DNA of 64,000 nucleotides from Prevotella sp. (GCA_017554145.1 JAFZIZ010000005.1:124001-188000); one strand, 5' to 3'; numbered from the stretch's first letter, positions 48,501 to 55,685 are shown. Numbers and translations are program-made. Notes: generated by a model from the sequence alone, not told the origin.

Positions 48501-51129
48501 TGACCGACGATTGGCAGTTCTCAATGGTTGCCGTACCATCTTTGACTTGTGCAGCGATACCAGCAGGATACATTTTACCGGACGTAACGGTACCGGCCAC
48601 GTGCAAGTTCTTGATAGTGGCATTGCCTACATGTCGGAAGAGAGCAATGAACCTCTCGTTTGATGTCCAGTTCTTGTTGAAAGTTATCGTATGGCCATTG
48701 CCATTGAAGGTGCCACGATACATGGCTCCTTCGGTTACACCCACGTGCTCACTGGTCGTGATGTCGGCTTCAAGGACGGCGTTCACGTCGTACTTGTTCA
48801 CGGCTTCATTCACCATCACAGCGAACTTGTGCCAGTCGTCGGCAGTGCGGATGGTGAGAGCTGACGAATACTCCATCGTGGCATAGCTGTTCATCACCGT
48901 TAACATGATGTTTGCGTCTTCCGACTTGTCCACACGTGCCCATGTTTCACATCCTATACCCTTGGTAGTGATGTGGTCGGGGGCGAAGAGGCAGTTATCG
49001 ATGACGACCTTGCTGTCCTTGGCTACCCAACCGATGAAACCGCCGTTTTCGTAGCTATTTTCTCCCTCAAAGTTGCCGTCGAACTTACAGTTACGGATCA
49101 AGAGTTTGGAATTATCGCCCAAACGGGAGACGATACCACCGTTAGTAAGGTTCGTCGAATTGATGGTCACCGATGACCGGCAGTTCTCAATAGTGACATC
49201 GCTGCCATTGATTATATAGGCTATCAGACCACTCGCATATTGTTCTTCGGTTTTGATGTTGCCAGCCGTGTGCAGGTTCTTGATAGTAGCATTGCCCACA
49301 TAACAGAATGGTGCCGAATATTTCTCATCGGCATGAGGAGATTTGTAGGTCAACGTATGACCGTTACCATCGAACATGCCTCGGAAAGGAAATGATTCAT
49401 AGCCGATTGACTTATAGGTCTCAATGTCGGTATAAAGGCGGGCATTTACATCGTACTCACCCTTTGCTGCTTCCACTTTGTTGGCGAACGACACCCAGTC
49501 GTCGTACGTGCGGATGGAGAAGTAGTAGTCCTTCATCTTTTCCGCGTCATAGAGGTTGAGGGGCGACTTGTCGCGATCCACGTATAGTTTGATGTCATAC
49601 TTCAGACAAGGACGGCTGAGGTTGATCACCTTATAGCACAGTTCGCGATCTTCCTTGTTTAGTTCGACATCTTTCTCCTCCACCACCTCACCGGCTGCGT
49701 TCATCGAAGTGATATGTATCTTCATCTTGGCGCGGTCGTCCCATACGCCATTAGGTTCGTCGGCATACTGCCATGACACGCGGACGTTATAGGCATCGTC
49801 CTCCAACTTGGCAGAGTAGTCGGCAATACGCAGCAGGTGCAAGTTGTCCAACACGCACTTGGCAGTGCTGGCACAGGGGTTGTCCAAACCCCATCCCCAA
49901 GCCTGCGTCATGGTGCGGCGCACGCGGTAGGTCAGGTTCTCTAAGTTATAACCATCCGCCAGCATAGGCTCGGCGATGGCATCCACAAAGGTGCTGTCAA
50001 CGAAGGTATAGACCGTCTTGGCGGTACTGCCGATACGGGCGAATGGTACCTGACCGATGGCGACGAAGTCTTCTTCCTTACCCGTCAGCGAGCGCTGAAT
50101 CTCGAAGAAGTCAATCTCTGAAATATCCTCATCGGTGGTGCTGCCGATGTTCCACTTTACCTCCACCTTCGAATTGGCGCCACCCAAGGGAGTGACGGTG
50201 AGTCCGTGGGGCGCGTGTATCATGGTCAAGTCTTGCAGCTCTGACGCAGCGTCCTTGATAAGATACTCTCCTACGGTCTGTGCCTCATAGTAATCGGCAA
50301 TGATGCGGAAGTTACGGTGAGGCTCGTAGGCGTTGAGTTTGATAGAGCCGCTGTTCGCGGTGGTTGGCATATCCACGCTGACAAGTTTGTTGTTAGCGTC
50401 GGTATATTCATAGCGGAGCTTGCTGATCTTCTCCGGAATCATGGTCCAGGGCACTTCGATCTTACCCTTGCTGTCGTTGCTCGGTGTGGCAAGGCTGACG
50501 AAGGGCGGTGTCACTGCATTTGCCTCTGGCAGGGTGATTGGGTCGGGGTTCTTGAGACCACCAACTTCGTCCAAATATACCTTTTTACGGCCTGTACCGT
50601 TGCGCAGCACGCGCCATCTCAGCTTGATGGTCTTTCCCAGCAGCTCTTGTGGAAACACCCAAATGACATTGGCATTGAAAGTGCAGCCATCAGCGTTGCG
50701 AACGATGTTGTATTTTTGAAAACCGGTATTAGGCTTCACTGTGTAATATGAGGTCGTATTGGTGCCTGAGGATATCTGTAAGTGACCCGGCACTTCCGAT
50801 AAGAATTTGACAGGGCAGGAACTCTGGTCATTACTGATACTGGATTCGCCGACTCCCCAAGATAAGAGAATCTTCTCTGATTGGCCTTCCCATGAGGCAT
50901 AGAGGACAGCGTCTTGAATCCACGCGTCGGCACCCTCCTGGTCGTAGCAGGGCACGGTAATCGTGACGGTGTTCGTTCCGCTCACAAAGACGTTGTACAA
51001 ATACGACTGGTCAACGAATGTCTCGAAGCCGTCGTCAGCCGCCGCCGTCCGTGGCAGTAGCCATGCGAAGAGCGCCAGTAGCATCATGAGCCACGGCCGC
51101 CCTCGATAGATGTTAGTAGTTTGTTTCAT
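39535..51129 (-). CDS. Giant secreted multidomain protein
   Basis: 3864 residues with a signal peptide (W-L-L-P-R-T-A-A-A then D-D). Approximate order: N-terminal beta domains and fibronectin-like segments (to about 560); three right-handed repeat blocks of GLUG type, each opening F-x-G-x-F-x-G-N-G-H-T (about 580, 803, 1030); Fn3-like (about 1330-1410); two carboxypeptidase-regulatory-like domains (about 1420-1475, 1510-1567); long beta-rich region; two LamG/concanavalin-like domains (about 2795-2943, 3000-3153); K-K-G-W-N-W-V-S-F and K-K-G-W-N-A-I-G-Y repeats (about 3500-3620); and a C-terminal G-L-Y-I-F-N-G-R-K-V-V-V-K like type IX or Prevotella sorting tails. An adhesin or surface-structure role is likely. 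It is co-directional with a small membrane protein gene and the lipoprotein gene. Confidence 0.9.
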   Translation of the reverse strand: MKQTTNIYRGRPWLMMLLALFAWLLPRTAAADDGFETFVDQSYLYNVFVSGTNTVTITVPCYDQEGADAWIQDAVLYASWEGQSEKILLSWGVGESSISNDQSSCPVKFLSEVPGHLQISSGTNTTSYYTVKPNTGFQKYNIVRNADGCTFNANVIWVFPQELLGKTIKLRWRVLRNGTGRKKVYLDEVGGLKNPDPITLPEANAVTPPFVSLATPSNDSKGKIEVPWTMIPEKISKLRYEYTDANNKLVSVDMPTTANSGSIKLNAYEPHRNFRIIADYYEAQTVGEYLIKDAASELQDLTMIHAPHGLTVTPLGGANSKVEVKWNIGSTTDEDISEIDFFEIQRSLTGKEEDFVAIGQVPFARIGSTAKTVYTFVDSTFVDAIAEPMLADGYNLENLTYRVRRTMTQAWGWGLDNPCASTAKCVLDNLHLLRIADYSAKLEDDAYNVRVSWQYADEPNGVWDDRAKMKIHITSMNAAGEVVEEKDVELNKEDRELCYKVINLSRPCLKYDIKLYVDRDKSPLNLYDAEKMKDYYFSIRTYDDWVSFANKVEAAKGEYDVNARLYTDIETYKSIGYESFPFRGMFDGNGHTLTYKSPHADEKYSAPFCYVGNATIKNLHTAGNIKTEEQYASGLIAYIINGSDVTIENCRSSVTINSTNLTNGGIVSRLGDNSKLLIRNCKFDGNFEGENSYENGGFIGWVAKDSKVVIDNCLFAPDHITTKGIGCETWARVDKSEDANIMLTVMNSYATMEYSSALTIRTADDWHKFAVMVNEAVNKYDVNAVLEADITTSEHVGVTEGAMYRGTFNGNGHTITFNKNWTSNERFIALFRHVGNATIKNLHVAGTVTSGKMYPAGIAAQVKDGTATIENCQSSVTLKGTMNGEGTLAGIVGRVSKSNVTIRNCKFDGSFEGANSIGNGGFISWVDEESKATIENCLFAPTAINTKLDKCETWARKDSRGTVTVTNCHATREYGTCDIRTIDGKTFMVLRSNADWMRFKEALKTNDYTNAIMAADFTVTECVAWNGEGTFRGIFDGNGHTLNANLNEAGADVSPFALFKYTKGCTIKNLHLTGKIKGGAHVAGLIGQADDWNGSSKILNCRVSANIESVGNLTGGFVGRGNGADIVNCRFDGSLKTPRYAGYIGAFYGFVDGDVACAVQNCLEQGSYSNIENLGFNIKPWTWWGNGENEWTKNNWSYKGMSGATSTASLSLAQLVKKLGSDNWEVSGGIAVPKMSVTTIPANPWATMSASEMVSLLGKDYWEVVDGKAVPKMRTASAATSDGDVLANLGTWTKDGDTVVPTTTTVTETTVTINTPTLPDFYHTSTGKIDKTLITETHQSSVVLTWDTDGNPIDYFTVLRREVGQGDDAWEQVATNIDQMTYEDKTVSPLKQYEYKVRATSDCEGKYYTETDVKAGACKNTGRLEGYVRFNDGTGIPGVTVNIVGGSIQTSATTDESGHYVADELSYQGKTSITYEVTAGSKVEAEVQQYAVTFDAKTNDVTVHEFTAINGKRFSGYVMYEGTSIPVKGANFLLNGKKLHNATGKYVETDEEGQFSFRVLPDDNTIQVVMDGHQFVNGGSYSKHFTGDVAGIYFYDDTKVKLIGRIVGGNDQGNLPLGNNLSKNNLGDNLQMVLALEGDDKSWLVYDNLNKERTEREESYQHAGDGGHQTKVKTLRKRMEVTPDPATGEYVLKLPPVRWKVEQVYCQGYPTLFQEGQASEVIDLTDCLAPKDTTYEGSFMDVDGNTIYKPTANYNAVYNRIYHNPVELTYKQLSYDSFDYLGDKNYNSTTMSGDKVQLPLAYKNPENPTTATYTFGFPVFSLERKYYIQLQVAERYPYNNDLSSEKIDYVKVGGGLATMHNGFKNGVVKDTLSLDANGQCTFMLQADQVAQPVGIENALRTVTFSVEQDGTHFEAAPLHGYILNMYPIGKGKDLLTDGQPLLFDILRDPPGAYSSSTLAKGATLNNSYAMNLSMSGGVMFNFSLADKLTWFQGYVDGDTQFLTDTFDGIFDGVEHAAEKVDISYTDLVFNYNGSKAWSHTMVLSNAVSTSGDPSMVGADADLYIGMVQNVQIKPLSSICVIPDSVYKARMAAGGIGQLNTTGDVTQYAKYGTMAHIAAGVGADGKIYHLVRDISIGYGPKLKQQFIYSQKQILEEIIPGLAKQIMDLMFLGTQEEAKRAANSSGKAIYRSLREPSDSKFGYKNKEYNTEKMTADEYTHYVIVLPDGKTPADCPDEIAEKSEIIYAWSKMITQNEREKLNATDLVNSFDIAGAAGVNYSETFSSSYSNATSMYFPYGVQPDYFSRGSGVGTTVAALVVNYVGGGIFGYLESLKKLDPTVKGGVKNQESSLKFSGTYFRWSLTPVLTSTTIGTNSIANEYNRSIAFTIAAAPTSRLAVDVYRVPMADATNGKGKYDPEDVFSNYNFQQLNDTTLHYLKKESNLPDHGEPCSFVFRTRGGYTSNPWEDERKTHFYNAGSLLDERTLKIDNPTISLDKHSVSGVSINDPARFTIFLANESEKPEATLGLSAMQLFAADQANPNGAKISVNGQTLTTAGMTVSLVPGVTTQLEMEVRAGKGFDYEGLTIGLMSPGDAEHAIATTTFDVHFLREAGAVNISVPSDKWVLNTNAQQDPKRGWYIPVTISDFDRHQHNFDHIEFQYKESQRGDDAWTNLCSYYTDSLLMANANGVCEMIPENGNIITEFYGEGWTIERSYDLRAVLFCRNGGTFLTSPSKVISGIKDTRRPQLFGTPEPKSGLLTSGDDIVFNFSEDIEYNNLSAISNFEVKGEVNNNELSEMVSLQFEGKASVESEAKRNFSGKDLTIDLRIKPAETGRDMPLFSHGTNGQELQLWLTSDMYLKAVINDQAFTSTKAIKPGAFRQVAVSINQKDSTLMFYCDGEVIGKGYKLKALYTGTGPLIFGRTNEVDRNESQYYEGRMMEARLWYRALDVGLFSTYGLHRLTGYEKDLVDYYPMNEGSGDYATDHTQGANAKLMGASWAMPHGMSLHLEKADKGLELTQDALNRTAEQDYTLMFWFKTDADGRGTLLSNGNGLKEDSDSKNRFNIGFDGDKLLYRSNGFETEVAGDWSDGQWHHFAMTMNRARNVANIYLDKEQVTTFEVDSLGGMSGNSFIGATEGGNTPLKGNIDELILFGQALPQTLINTYATKSPNGDEKGLITYLGFDHQERNDKNEIVMTPYAYSKKIYLDADGNMRYQEDPVTHEPTNIPARDYVFVNSVDEILSHIDATMAAPVVPYEEVTNLNFSFIGRDNQIMVELDEPAAKLNHRNIYVTLRDVEDRNGNTMASPQTACYYVTNSSLQWLVNKLDVTIKYGSGESCELPFYNNGASSHTYTIENCPRWLTLNKYTDVVAPQSMDYVNATVSKDLNIGTYNEIIYLTDEEGIVEPFYLNLTVEGEQPDWANTISGDLLKNSMSISGLVYLYDELDTDSRDIVGVFDNANLCHGYANISHNAQTGETGLYLTVYDSQTSGRELNFRLWQYSTGREIVLTPNQKIKFDKSAVLGTDKPVRFDGGDSFVQNFSLKKGWNWVSFNVQSEELSDVNKLLSNMPWKEGDMLTDLGSNLTLTYKNKKWLASGNTKNVVISPKNSYAIKVQKDCTFPIGGTVIKKEEARTIELKKGWNAIGYTPMTNLTVETALSDYFDQAEEGDVIKSHTEFAYFTKSGNTGRWRGSLQYMKPGEGYMMLCKADTASFTYPYYELGSNFSEDETQSTNRGAAESRSTMSVSAIVEGFEPEEGDLLVAYVDGEVMGESLTPADEESIFYLSIAGETEQPICFAIERDGEMVAITGEIMTFKKNAVVGSPDNPTTINFSRTAYEDGKWYTIGGIQLQQKPTKKGLYIFNGRKVVVK

Positions 51130-51174
51130 ATTGATTAGTTTTTATTTATAATTTTAGTAACTTTCAGTTTATTG

Positions 51175-51732
51175 CTATGCCTTCTCCGATTCTGTCACGA
51201 AACACGCCACCAGACCGTAGGTGATGGTGGGACGAATCCATATCTCGGTAAGCATGTAGTTGGTGTACTCGCTGTCGGGCTGCAGGAAGATGGCCCAGTT
51301 GTAGAGCGCGGCAATAAGCATGTCGATGATGCAGATCAACCACAGGTTACGCTTGGTGTAACTCTTCCAGTTCTTGCGCGCATAGAAATAGGTGAGCATA
51401 CAGAGCAGCAGCACCGCGAGGGTGAGACACGACAGGTGGAGTGCATAAAAGGGCAACTGCGGAGGGAAAAGAATGTCGCGCAGCAACACCGTGATACCCA
51501 CTGAGATAGAACACCAGTAGTTGAACCGGTGAGTGTCAAGTCGGTTGAAGAAGTACATCCAGATCATCACCAGACAAGCGATATAGAACAAATTAAGCAC
51601 TAGTTCGGGCCAAGCCTCTTTCAATCCGAAATAGGCGATGCCATAGAGCATGACACCAACCGACACCATCGCTGCCACGGCAGTGATGACAATATCAAAA
51701 ATCTTAGCGTTTTTCTTAAATCTTGTTTGCAT
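51175..51732 (-). CDS. Small multi-pass membrane protein, unknown
   Basis: 185 residues with about five hydrophobic helices. No family recognised. It starts the operon that continues 45 nt later with the giant secreted protein, so it may help in its export or sensing. Its promoter is one of the two duplicated promoter blocks in the window. Confidence 0.75.
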   Translation of the reverse strand: MQTRFKKNAKIFDIVITAVAAMVSVGVMLYGIAYFGLKEAWPELVLNLFYIACLVMIWMYFFNRLDTHRFNYWCSISVGITVLLRDILFPPQLPFYALHLSCLTLAVLLLCMLTYFYARKNWKSYTKRNLWLICIIDMLIAALYNWAIFLQPDSEYTNYMLTEIWIRPTITYGLVACFVTESEKA

Positions 51733-51773
51733 AGGTTACAAATATTTTTTTAGGTTTCATCTATTTATGAAAA

Positions 51774-51804
51774 CAAAGATAAAACAAAATCTCAAAAAAA
51801 ACAA
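51774..51804 (-). promoter_or_regulatory. Promoter of the giant-protein operon (copy A)
   Basis: Minus strand: TTG of TATTG (51802-51804), 20 nt, TATCTTTG (51774-51781). Part of a block of about 95 bp repeated at 57721-57820. Confidence 0.6.
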
Positions 51805-51875
51805 TAGCAAAATACCCCCTACATGCAGATTTTGCATATTTTGAAACAATTATTGCATATTTTGAAAGTCGAGGG
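51780..51875. repeat. Duplicated promoter/operator block, copy A
   Basis: Nearly identical in sequence and orientation to 57728-57820. It contains ttgcatattttg at 51832-51843 and 51853-51864, direct repeats exactly 21 bp apart, 27 bp upstream of the -33 box. The 385-bp gap 51733-52117 holds this block, a hairpin segment and a tandem repeat, and no gene I would support. Confidence 0.85.
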
Positions 51876-51884
51876 TAAGCGAAC

Positions 51885-51911
51885 GCAGACGAAAACTCGT
51901 TTTCAGTCTGC
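51885..51911. repeat. Hairpin between two short direct repeats
   Basis: Stem 51885-51896 with 51899-51911 (one bulge). It lies between two copies of aaagtcgaggg (51865-51875 and 51942-51952), as if a segment of about 77 bp had been inserted or duplicated there. Copy B lacks it. Confidence 0.5.
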
Positions 51912-51992
51912 TAAGCGAGAGCGACTTCGCAAGAAAATTGCAAAGTCGAGGGGGGAAAAAGGTTGCGCCTGGGGTTACACGTTGGAGTATTT

Positions 51993-52059
51993 CCTAGTAC
52001 ACGTAGGAAAAATTACTAGTACACGTAGGAGAAATTACTAGTACACGTACCCGTAAATT
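51993..52059. repeat. 22-bp tandem repeat, three units
   Basis: Units at 51993-52014, 52015-52036 and 52037-52059 share ctagtacacgta; the third diverges at its end. Located in the intergenic gap downstream of the phytase-like gene. Confidence 0.85.
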
Positions 52060-52117
52060 TGTCATCAAAGACAATGCAAACGCGTTAGCGGGAATCAGTT
52101 CCCCTATGAGGCATTAT

Positions 52118-53176
52118 TCATTTGAATTGCGTCTTCCACTGCGCCCAGGACATCCGAAAACCCTTGGGTTGGTTTTCCTGGATGTATTTGTAGACGAGCG
52201 GAATCATCTCGGCTTTCTCCTTAGCGAGGGACACCTTGAAGGGATCCTCATTGGGTTTATCGCCCTGATAGTACATGAAGTTGCCACCCAGTTTGTAATG
52301 GCGGTAAATGACATCCTTCTCCGATACGTCAGGGTTACGCATAAAATCGAAGAACACCAGATACATTGTTGTTCGACCCCTACCCGCCAGGCAGTGGAAG
52401 TGCAGCCAGGTGTCGGCGGGCAATTGCTGGACAAAGGCGATAAAATCGTCAAGGCTGCGAGGGTCGGTGAAACAGTGGTCAAGTACTGTCAGTCGCACAT
52501 AGCCCAAACCGCGTTTAGCACAGGCTTCGGCCTCGGTTTCGGCCGTCGTAACGTCAATTTTGATGGAATCAGAGGACTGGTAGCCGTTGGCACTGCCTAG
52601 GATGACTGTTGATAGCTGCTGTCCCAGGGTGTTGTGAATCTGTTCAGCCTCCTCGGCAATGATTGTCTCATGGCTCAGACCGATGTTGGCCCAGTTCTGC
52701 TTGCCATAGATCGACACATGATTGCCGTTTATCAGGCCATGCGTCTCATTGCGGAGGTCAACGATGGTTATCGGGCCGGAGTGCAGTTTCCTGATTTCTT
52801 TGACGAGTGTGTCCAGCTGAAGAGCGCTGAAGTCGGAACTGGCACTGGTTTTCAACTTGTCCAACCCTTTTCTCGAAGGCTCATAATCAGGGTCGTATCC
52901 GTTCAGCAAATCCCGCTCCACGAACTCGCTCATTGAGGTTCTCCAGTTGAGGGGCATCCCCGTCTTGTTCTCAAATTCCAGCCGCCAGGCATAGGGGGCA
53001 TATTCTTCCCGTTGCTCCTTGGTGACATTCTCACGTTCCTCAGCAGCATATAGGTATTTGTAATGCTGCTGGTTGTCCGCTGCTTTTTCAACGTCACTCG
53101 ACGAACATGCTGTGAATACATTTACACCGCAGGTTGTCAGGATGGCGAGCATCCAAAAGAAAATCTTCTTTTGCAT
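52118..53176 (-). CDS. PTP-like phytase family lipoprotein
   Basis: 352 residues. A lipoprotein signal has its lipid Cys at residue 24 (F-T-A-C-S-S-S). The active-site loop H-C-L-A-G-R-G-R-T near residue 260 is the C-x5-R signature of cysteine phosphatases. D-L-R-N-E-T-H-G-L-I-N-G and N-W-A-N-I-G match the PTP-like inositol polyphosphatases such as the Selenomonas phytase. It could release phosphate from inositol phosphates or other phosphorylated ligands outside the cytoplasm. It is the last gene of the amidohydrolase-GpmI operon, 11 nt after the phosphotransferase gene. Confidence 0.85.
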   Translation of the reverse strand: MQKKIFFWMLAILTTCGVNVFTACSSSDVEKAADNQQHYKYLYAAEERENVTKEQREEYAPYAWRLEFENKTGMPLNWRTSMSEFVERDLLNGYDPDYEPSRKGLDKLKTSASSDFSALQLDTLVKEIRKLHSGPITIVDLRNETHGLINGNHVSIYGKQNWANIGLSHETIIAEEAEQIHNTLGQQLSTVILGSANGYQSSDSIKIDVTTAETEAEACAKRGLGYVRLTVLDHCFTDPRSLDDFIAFVQQLPADTWLHFHCLAGRGRTTMYLVFFDFMRNPDVSEKDVIYRHYKLGGNFMYYQGDKPNEDPFKVSLAKEKAEMIPLVYKYIQENQPKGFRMSWAQWKTQFK

Positions 53177-53187
53177 ATCTTATACGT

Positions 53188-54036
53188 TTATCCGATGACC
53201 TTCGGCAGTTGCTGGAGCGCTTCTTCGGGGAGGCGGCCCTGAACCTGCATGTCTACCATATAGGGCAGTCTGACGGCATAGTAGGCCATGAGTCGTCTGG
53301 TGTAATCGCCAATCGCCGCTTTGTCGTCCGTTCCCAAGTAGGCAGCGAGGAAGATGTTCCAGTGGGCTTTGAGCGTCTCGGGGGTGACATGGAGGATGAA
53401 GTCGGTCCGTTTGCCGTCCATCCGGTTGCAGATAGTCCACATCCACCCCAAGTCCCACTCTGGCTCACCATAACTGAACTGCCCCAGGTCAATCCAGAGG
53501 TTGCGCTGTCCGTCGGTGATGACGTTGCCGATATGCAGGTCGCCGTGCAGACAGGTGTCAGCATCGGGCGTCTTGTCGATGAAGTTCAACGCACGCTCCT
53601 TGTACTCTTCCGTCACCTTGTCGCCTTTCTCCTGATAGAAGCGGCGGAGCGTCTCCTTGATGGACGTGAAACGCAAGGTATTTGCCTTGATGTCGTGCAG
53701 TTCCCGCGCCATGCGGGCGAAAGCCAGCGAAATCTCCTCCAGTCTTTCCGGTTCTTGCGAGATGATGCGCGTAAACGAGCGCTTGTTCCTAATCAGTTCG
53801 TATTCTACTCCTTGGCGCTGACCGTCGGTTACTAACTGGAGAGGTTCAGGCGTTGGTATGCCCATCTCGAAGACAGCGCGGGCGGTCAGGAATTCCTTTT
53901 TTGCCAACTCAGCCTCGTTACCAGGATTGAAGAGTTTGGCCATCGTGGGGCGCGTCTTGTGTGTGTAGGTAAGGGCTGTTCCACCCTCGCCTGTCTGAAC
54001 ATAGTCGTTCAAATCAATGGTTTCGTAAGTCTTCAT
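53188..54036 (-). CDS. Aminoglycoside-phosphotransferase-like kinase, TIGR02172 type
   Basis: 282 residues from the ATG at 54036; an in-frame ATG at 54066 would overlap the upstream gene. The protein-kinase-like catalytic loop H-G-D-L-H-I-G-N and metal-binding W-I-D-L-G-Q-F are intact. It resembles the TIGR02172 family of predicted phosphotransferases, found mostly in Bacteroidetes and Fibrobacter and of unknown substrate. Being cytosolic, between two lipoprotein genes, it might phosphorylate an imported product of their action. Confidence 0.85.
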   Translation of the reverse strand: MKTYETIDLNDYVQTGEGGTALTYTHKTRPTMAKLFNPGNEAELAKKEFLTARAVFEMGIPTPEPLQLVTDGQRQGVEYELIRNKRSFTRIISQEPERLEEISLAFARMARELHDIKANTLRFTSIKETLRRFYQEKGDKVTEEYKERALNFIDKTPDADTCLHGDLHIGNVITDGQRNLWIDLGQFSYGEPEWDLGWMWTICNRMDGKRTDFILHVTPETLKAHWNIFLAAYLGTDDKAAIGDYTRRLMAYYAVRLPYMVDMQVQGRLPEEALQQLPKVIG

Positions 54037-54047
54037 AATATATTGTT

Positions 54048-55685
54048 TTATTCGTTTATGAGGCACTGGCCGGTCATTTCCTTGGGCTGTTGCAGGCCCA
54101 TGATGTGGAGGATGGAAGGAGCCACGTCGGCCAGGATGCCGCTGCGCACCGTCGCGTTCTTGTTCGCGGTCACGTAGATGAAAGGGACGGGGTTGACGGA
54201 GTGTGCCGTGTTGGGCGAACCGTCGGCATTGATGGCATGGTCGGCGTTGCCGTGGTCGGCGGTGATGATGGTCTCATAGCCCATCGCCTTGGCCGTTTCC
54301 ACGACCTCGTTCAGGCATTGGTCGATCACTATCACGGCCTGTTCGATGGCGGTATAGACGCCCGTGTGACCCACCATGTCGGCGTTGGCGAAATTCACCA
54401 CGATCCAGTCGTACTTGTCGGTTTTGAGCGCCTCGATGAGCTTGTCCTTCACCTCGTAGGCCGACATCTCGGGCTTCAGGTCGTAGGTGGCCACCTTGGG
54501 CGAGGCAACCAGGATGCGGTCCTCGCCCGAGAACGGCTCCTCAAGGCCGCCATTGATGAAGGAGGTGACGTGGGCATATTTCTCCGTCTCGGCGATGTGT
54601 AACTGCTTCAGACCCTTGCTGGCGATGTATTCGCCGAGGGTATTTTCCAGGTTATCCTTGGGGAAGATGATGTGTACGCCCGTGAAAGTGTCGTCGTAGG
54701 GCGTCATGCAGTAGTACTGCAGGTTGGGGATGGTCGTCATGCCCTGCTCCGGCATGTCCTGCTGCGTGAGCACGATGGTCAGTTCCTTGGCGCGGTCGCT
54801 GCGGAAGTTGAAGAAGATGACCACGTCGCCCTCCTTGATGCGACCATCGACCGTGCTATTGACCAGCGGCTCCATGAACTCGTCGGTGTTCTTGTGCTCC
54901 TCGGTATGGCTGTCGTAGCAAGACTGTACGCCCGCCACCATGTCGGTCACCTCGCGCCCCTTGCCGCCGACAAGCAGGTCGTAGGCCAGCTTGATACGGT
55001 CCCAGTTCTTGTCGCGGTCCATGGCGTAGAAGCGTCCGATGACAGAGGCAATGGCACCTGTGCCCACCTTGTCGATGTGCTGCTGCACGTCAGCAATAAA
55101 GCCCTTGCCCGCTCTTGGGTCGGTGTCACGGCCGTCCATGAAGCAGTGTACGTAGCAGTTCTGGATGTCGTACATCTTGGCGATGTCAATGAGCTTCAAC
55201 AGGTGGTCAAGCGAGGAGTGGACGCCGCCCGTGGAGGTCAGGCCCATCAGGTGCAGGCTCTTGCCGCTGGTCTTGGCATAGCTGTAAGCCGCCTTAATCT
55301 CTGGATTCTCCAAGATGGAGTTGTCGGCACAGGCATGGTTGATCTTCACCAGGTCCTGATAGACGATGCGCCCGGCACCGATATTCAGGTGGCCTGTCTC
55401 CGAGTTGCCCATCTGTCCGTCGGGCAGCCCCACGTACTCGCCCGAGGCCTGCAACTCGGTGTGCGGATAGTTCGTTTTCAGGTAGTCTATGTAAGGCGTG
55501 GCTGTCTGTGCTATCACATCCCCCTGACCCTTGTCCCCGATGCCCCAGCCGTCGAGAATAATCAGCAGCGCCTTCTTGGCATGGCCATCGTCCTTCGTCC
55601 CGCCGTTATCCTCGTTCGACGTACACGCCGTTAACGCAATTGCACTGCAAACGATGGCGGCGAACAGCCATTGGCTTATTTTCAT
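54048..55685 (-). CDS. gpmI: Lipoprotein form of cofactor-independent phosphoglycerate mutase
   Basis: 545 residues. Residues 1-21 form a lipoprotein signal ending A-L-T-A-C, then [12 protein letters not shown], an acidic stretch like surface-export signals. A full iPGM follows from about residue 36 ([13 protein letters not shown]). The catalytic set is present: Asp45, nucleophile Ser95 in M-G-N-S-E-T-G-H, His156, [32 protein letters not shown] and N-T-A-H-S. The cytosolic enzyme interconverts 3- and 2-phosphoglycerate in glycolysis using Mn2+. Here it should lie outside the inner membrane, so its substrate there may be a scavenged phosphoglycerate or another phosphoester. It is in an operon with an amidohydrolase and a phytase-like lipoprotein. 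Confidence 0.93.
   Translation of the reverse strand: MKISQWLFAAIVCSAIALTACTSNEDNGGTKDDGHAKKALLIILDGWGIGDKGQGDVIAQTATPYIDYLKTNYPHTELQASGEYVGLPDGQMGNSETGHLNIGAGRIVYQDLVKINHACADNSILENPEIKAAYSYAKTSGKSLHLMGLTSTGGVHSSLDHLLKLIDIAKMYDIQNCYVHCFMDGRDTDPRAGKGFIADVQQHIDKVGTGAIASVIGRFYAMDRDKNWDRIKLAYDLLVGGKGREVTDMVAGVQSCYDSHTEEHKNTDEFMEPLVNSTVDGRIKEGDVVIFFNFRSDRAKELTIVLTQQDMPEQGMTTIPNLQYYCMTPYDDTFTGVHIIFPKDNLENTLGEYIASKGLKQLHIAETEKYAHVTSFINGGLEEPFSGEDRILVASPKVATYDLKPEMSAYEVKDKLIEALKTDKYDWIVVNFANADMVGHTGVYTAIEQAVIVIDQCLNEVVETAKAMGYETIITADHGNADHAINADGSPNTAHSVNPVPFIYVTANKNATVRSGILADVAPSILHIMGLQQPKEMTGQCLINE

Noticed and set aside
51823-52041. Plus-strand frame of 72 codons in the 51.7-52.1 kb gap
   Set aside because: It starts in the duplicated promoter block and runs through a hairpin and a tandem repeat. 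No homologue recognised; kept only as an alternative reading in the findings.
51993-52059. Possible CRISPR array
   Set aside because: Units are directly adjacent without unique spacers, and no cas gene is present.
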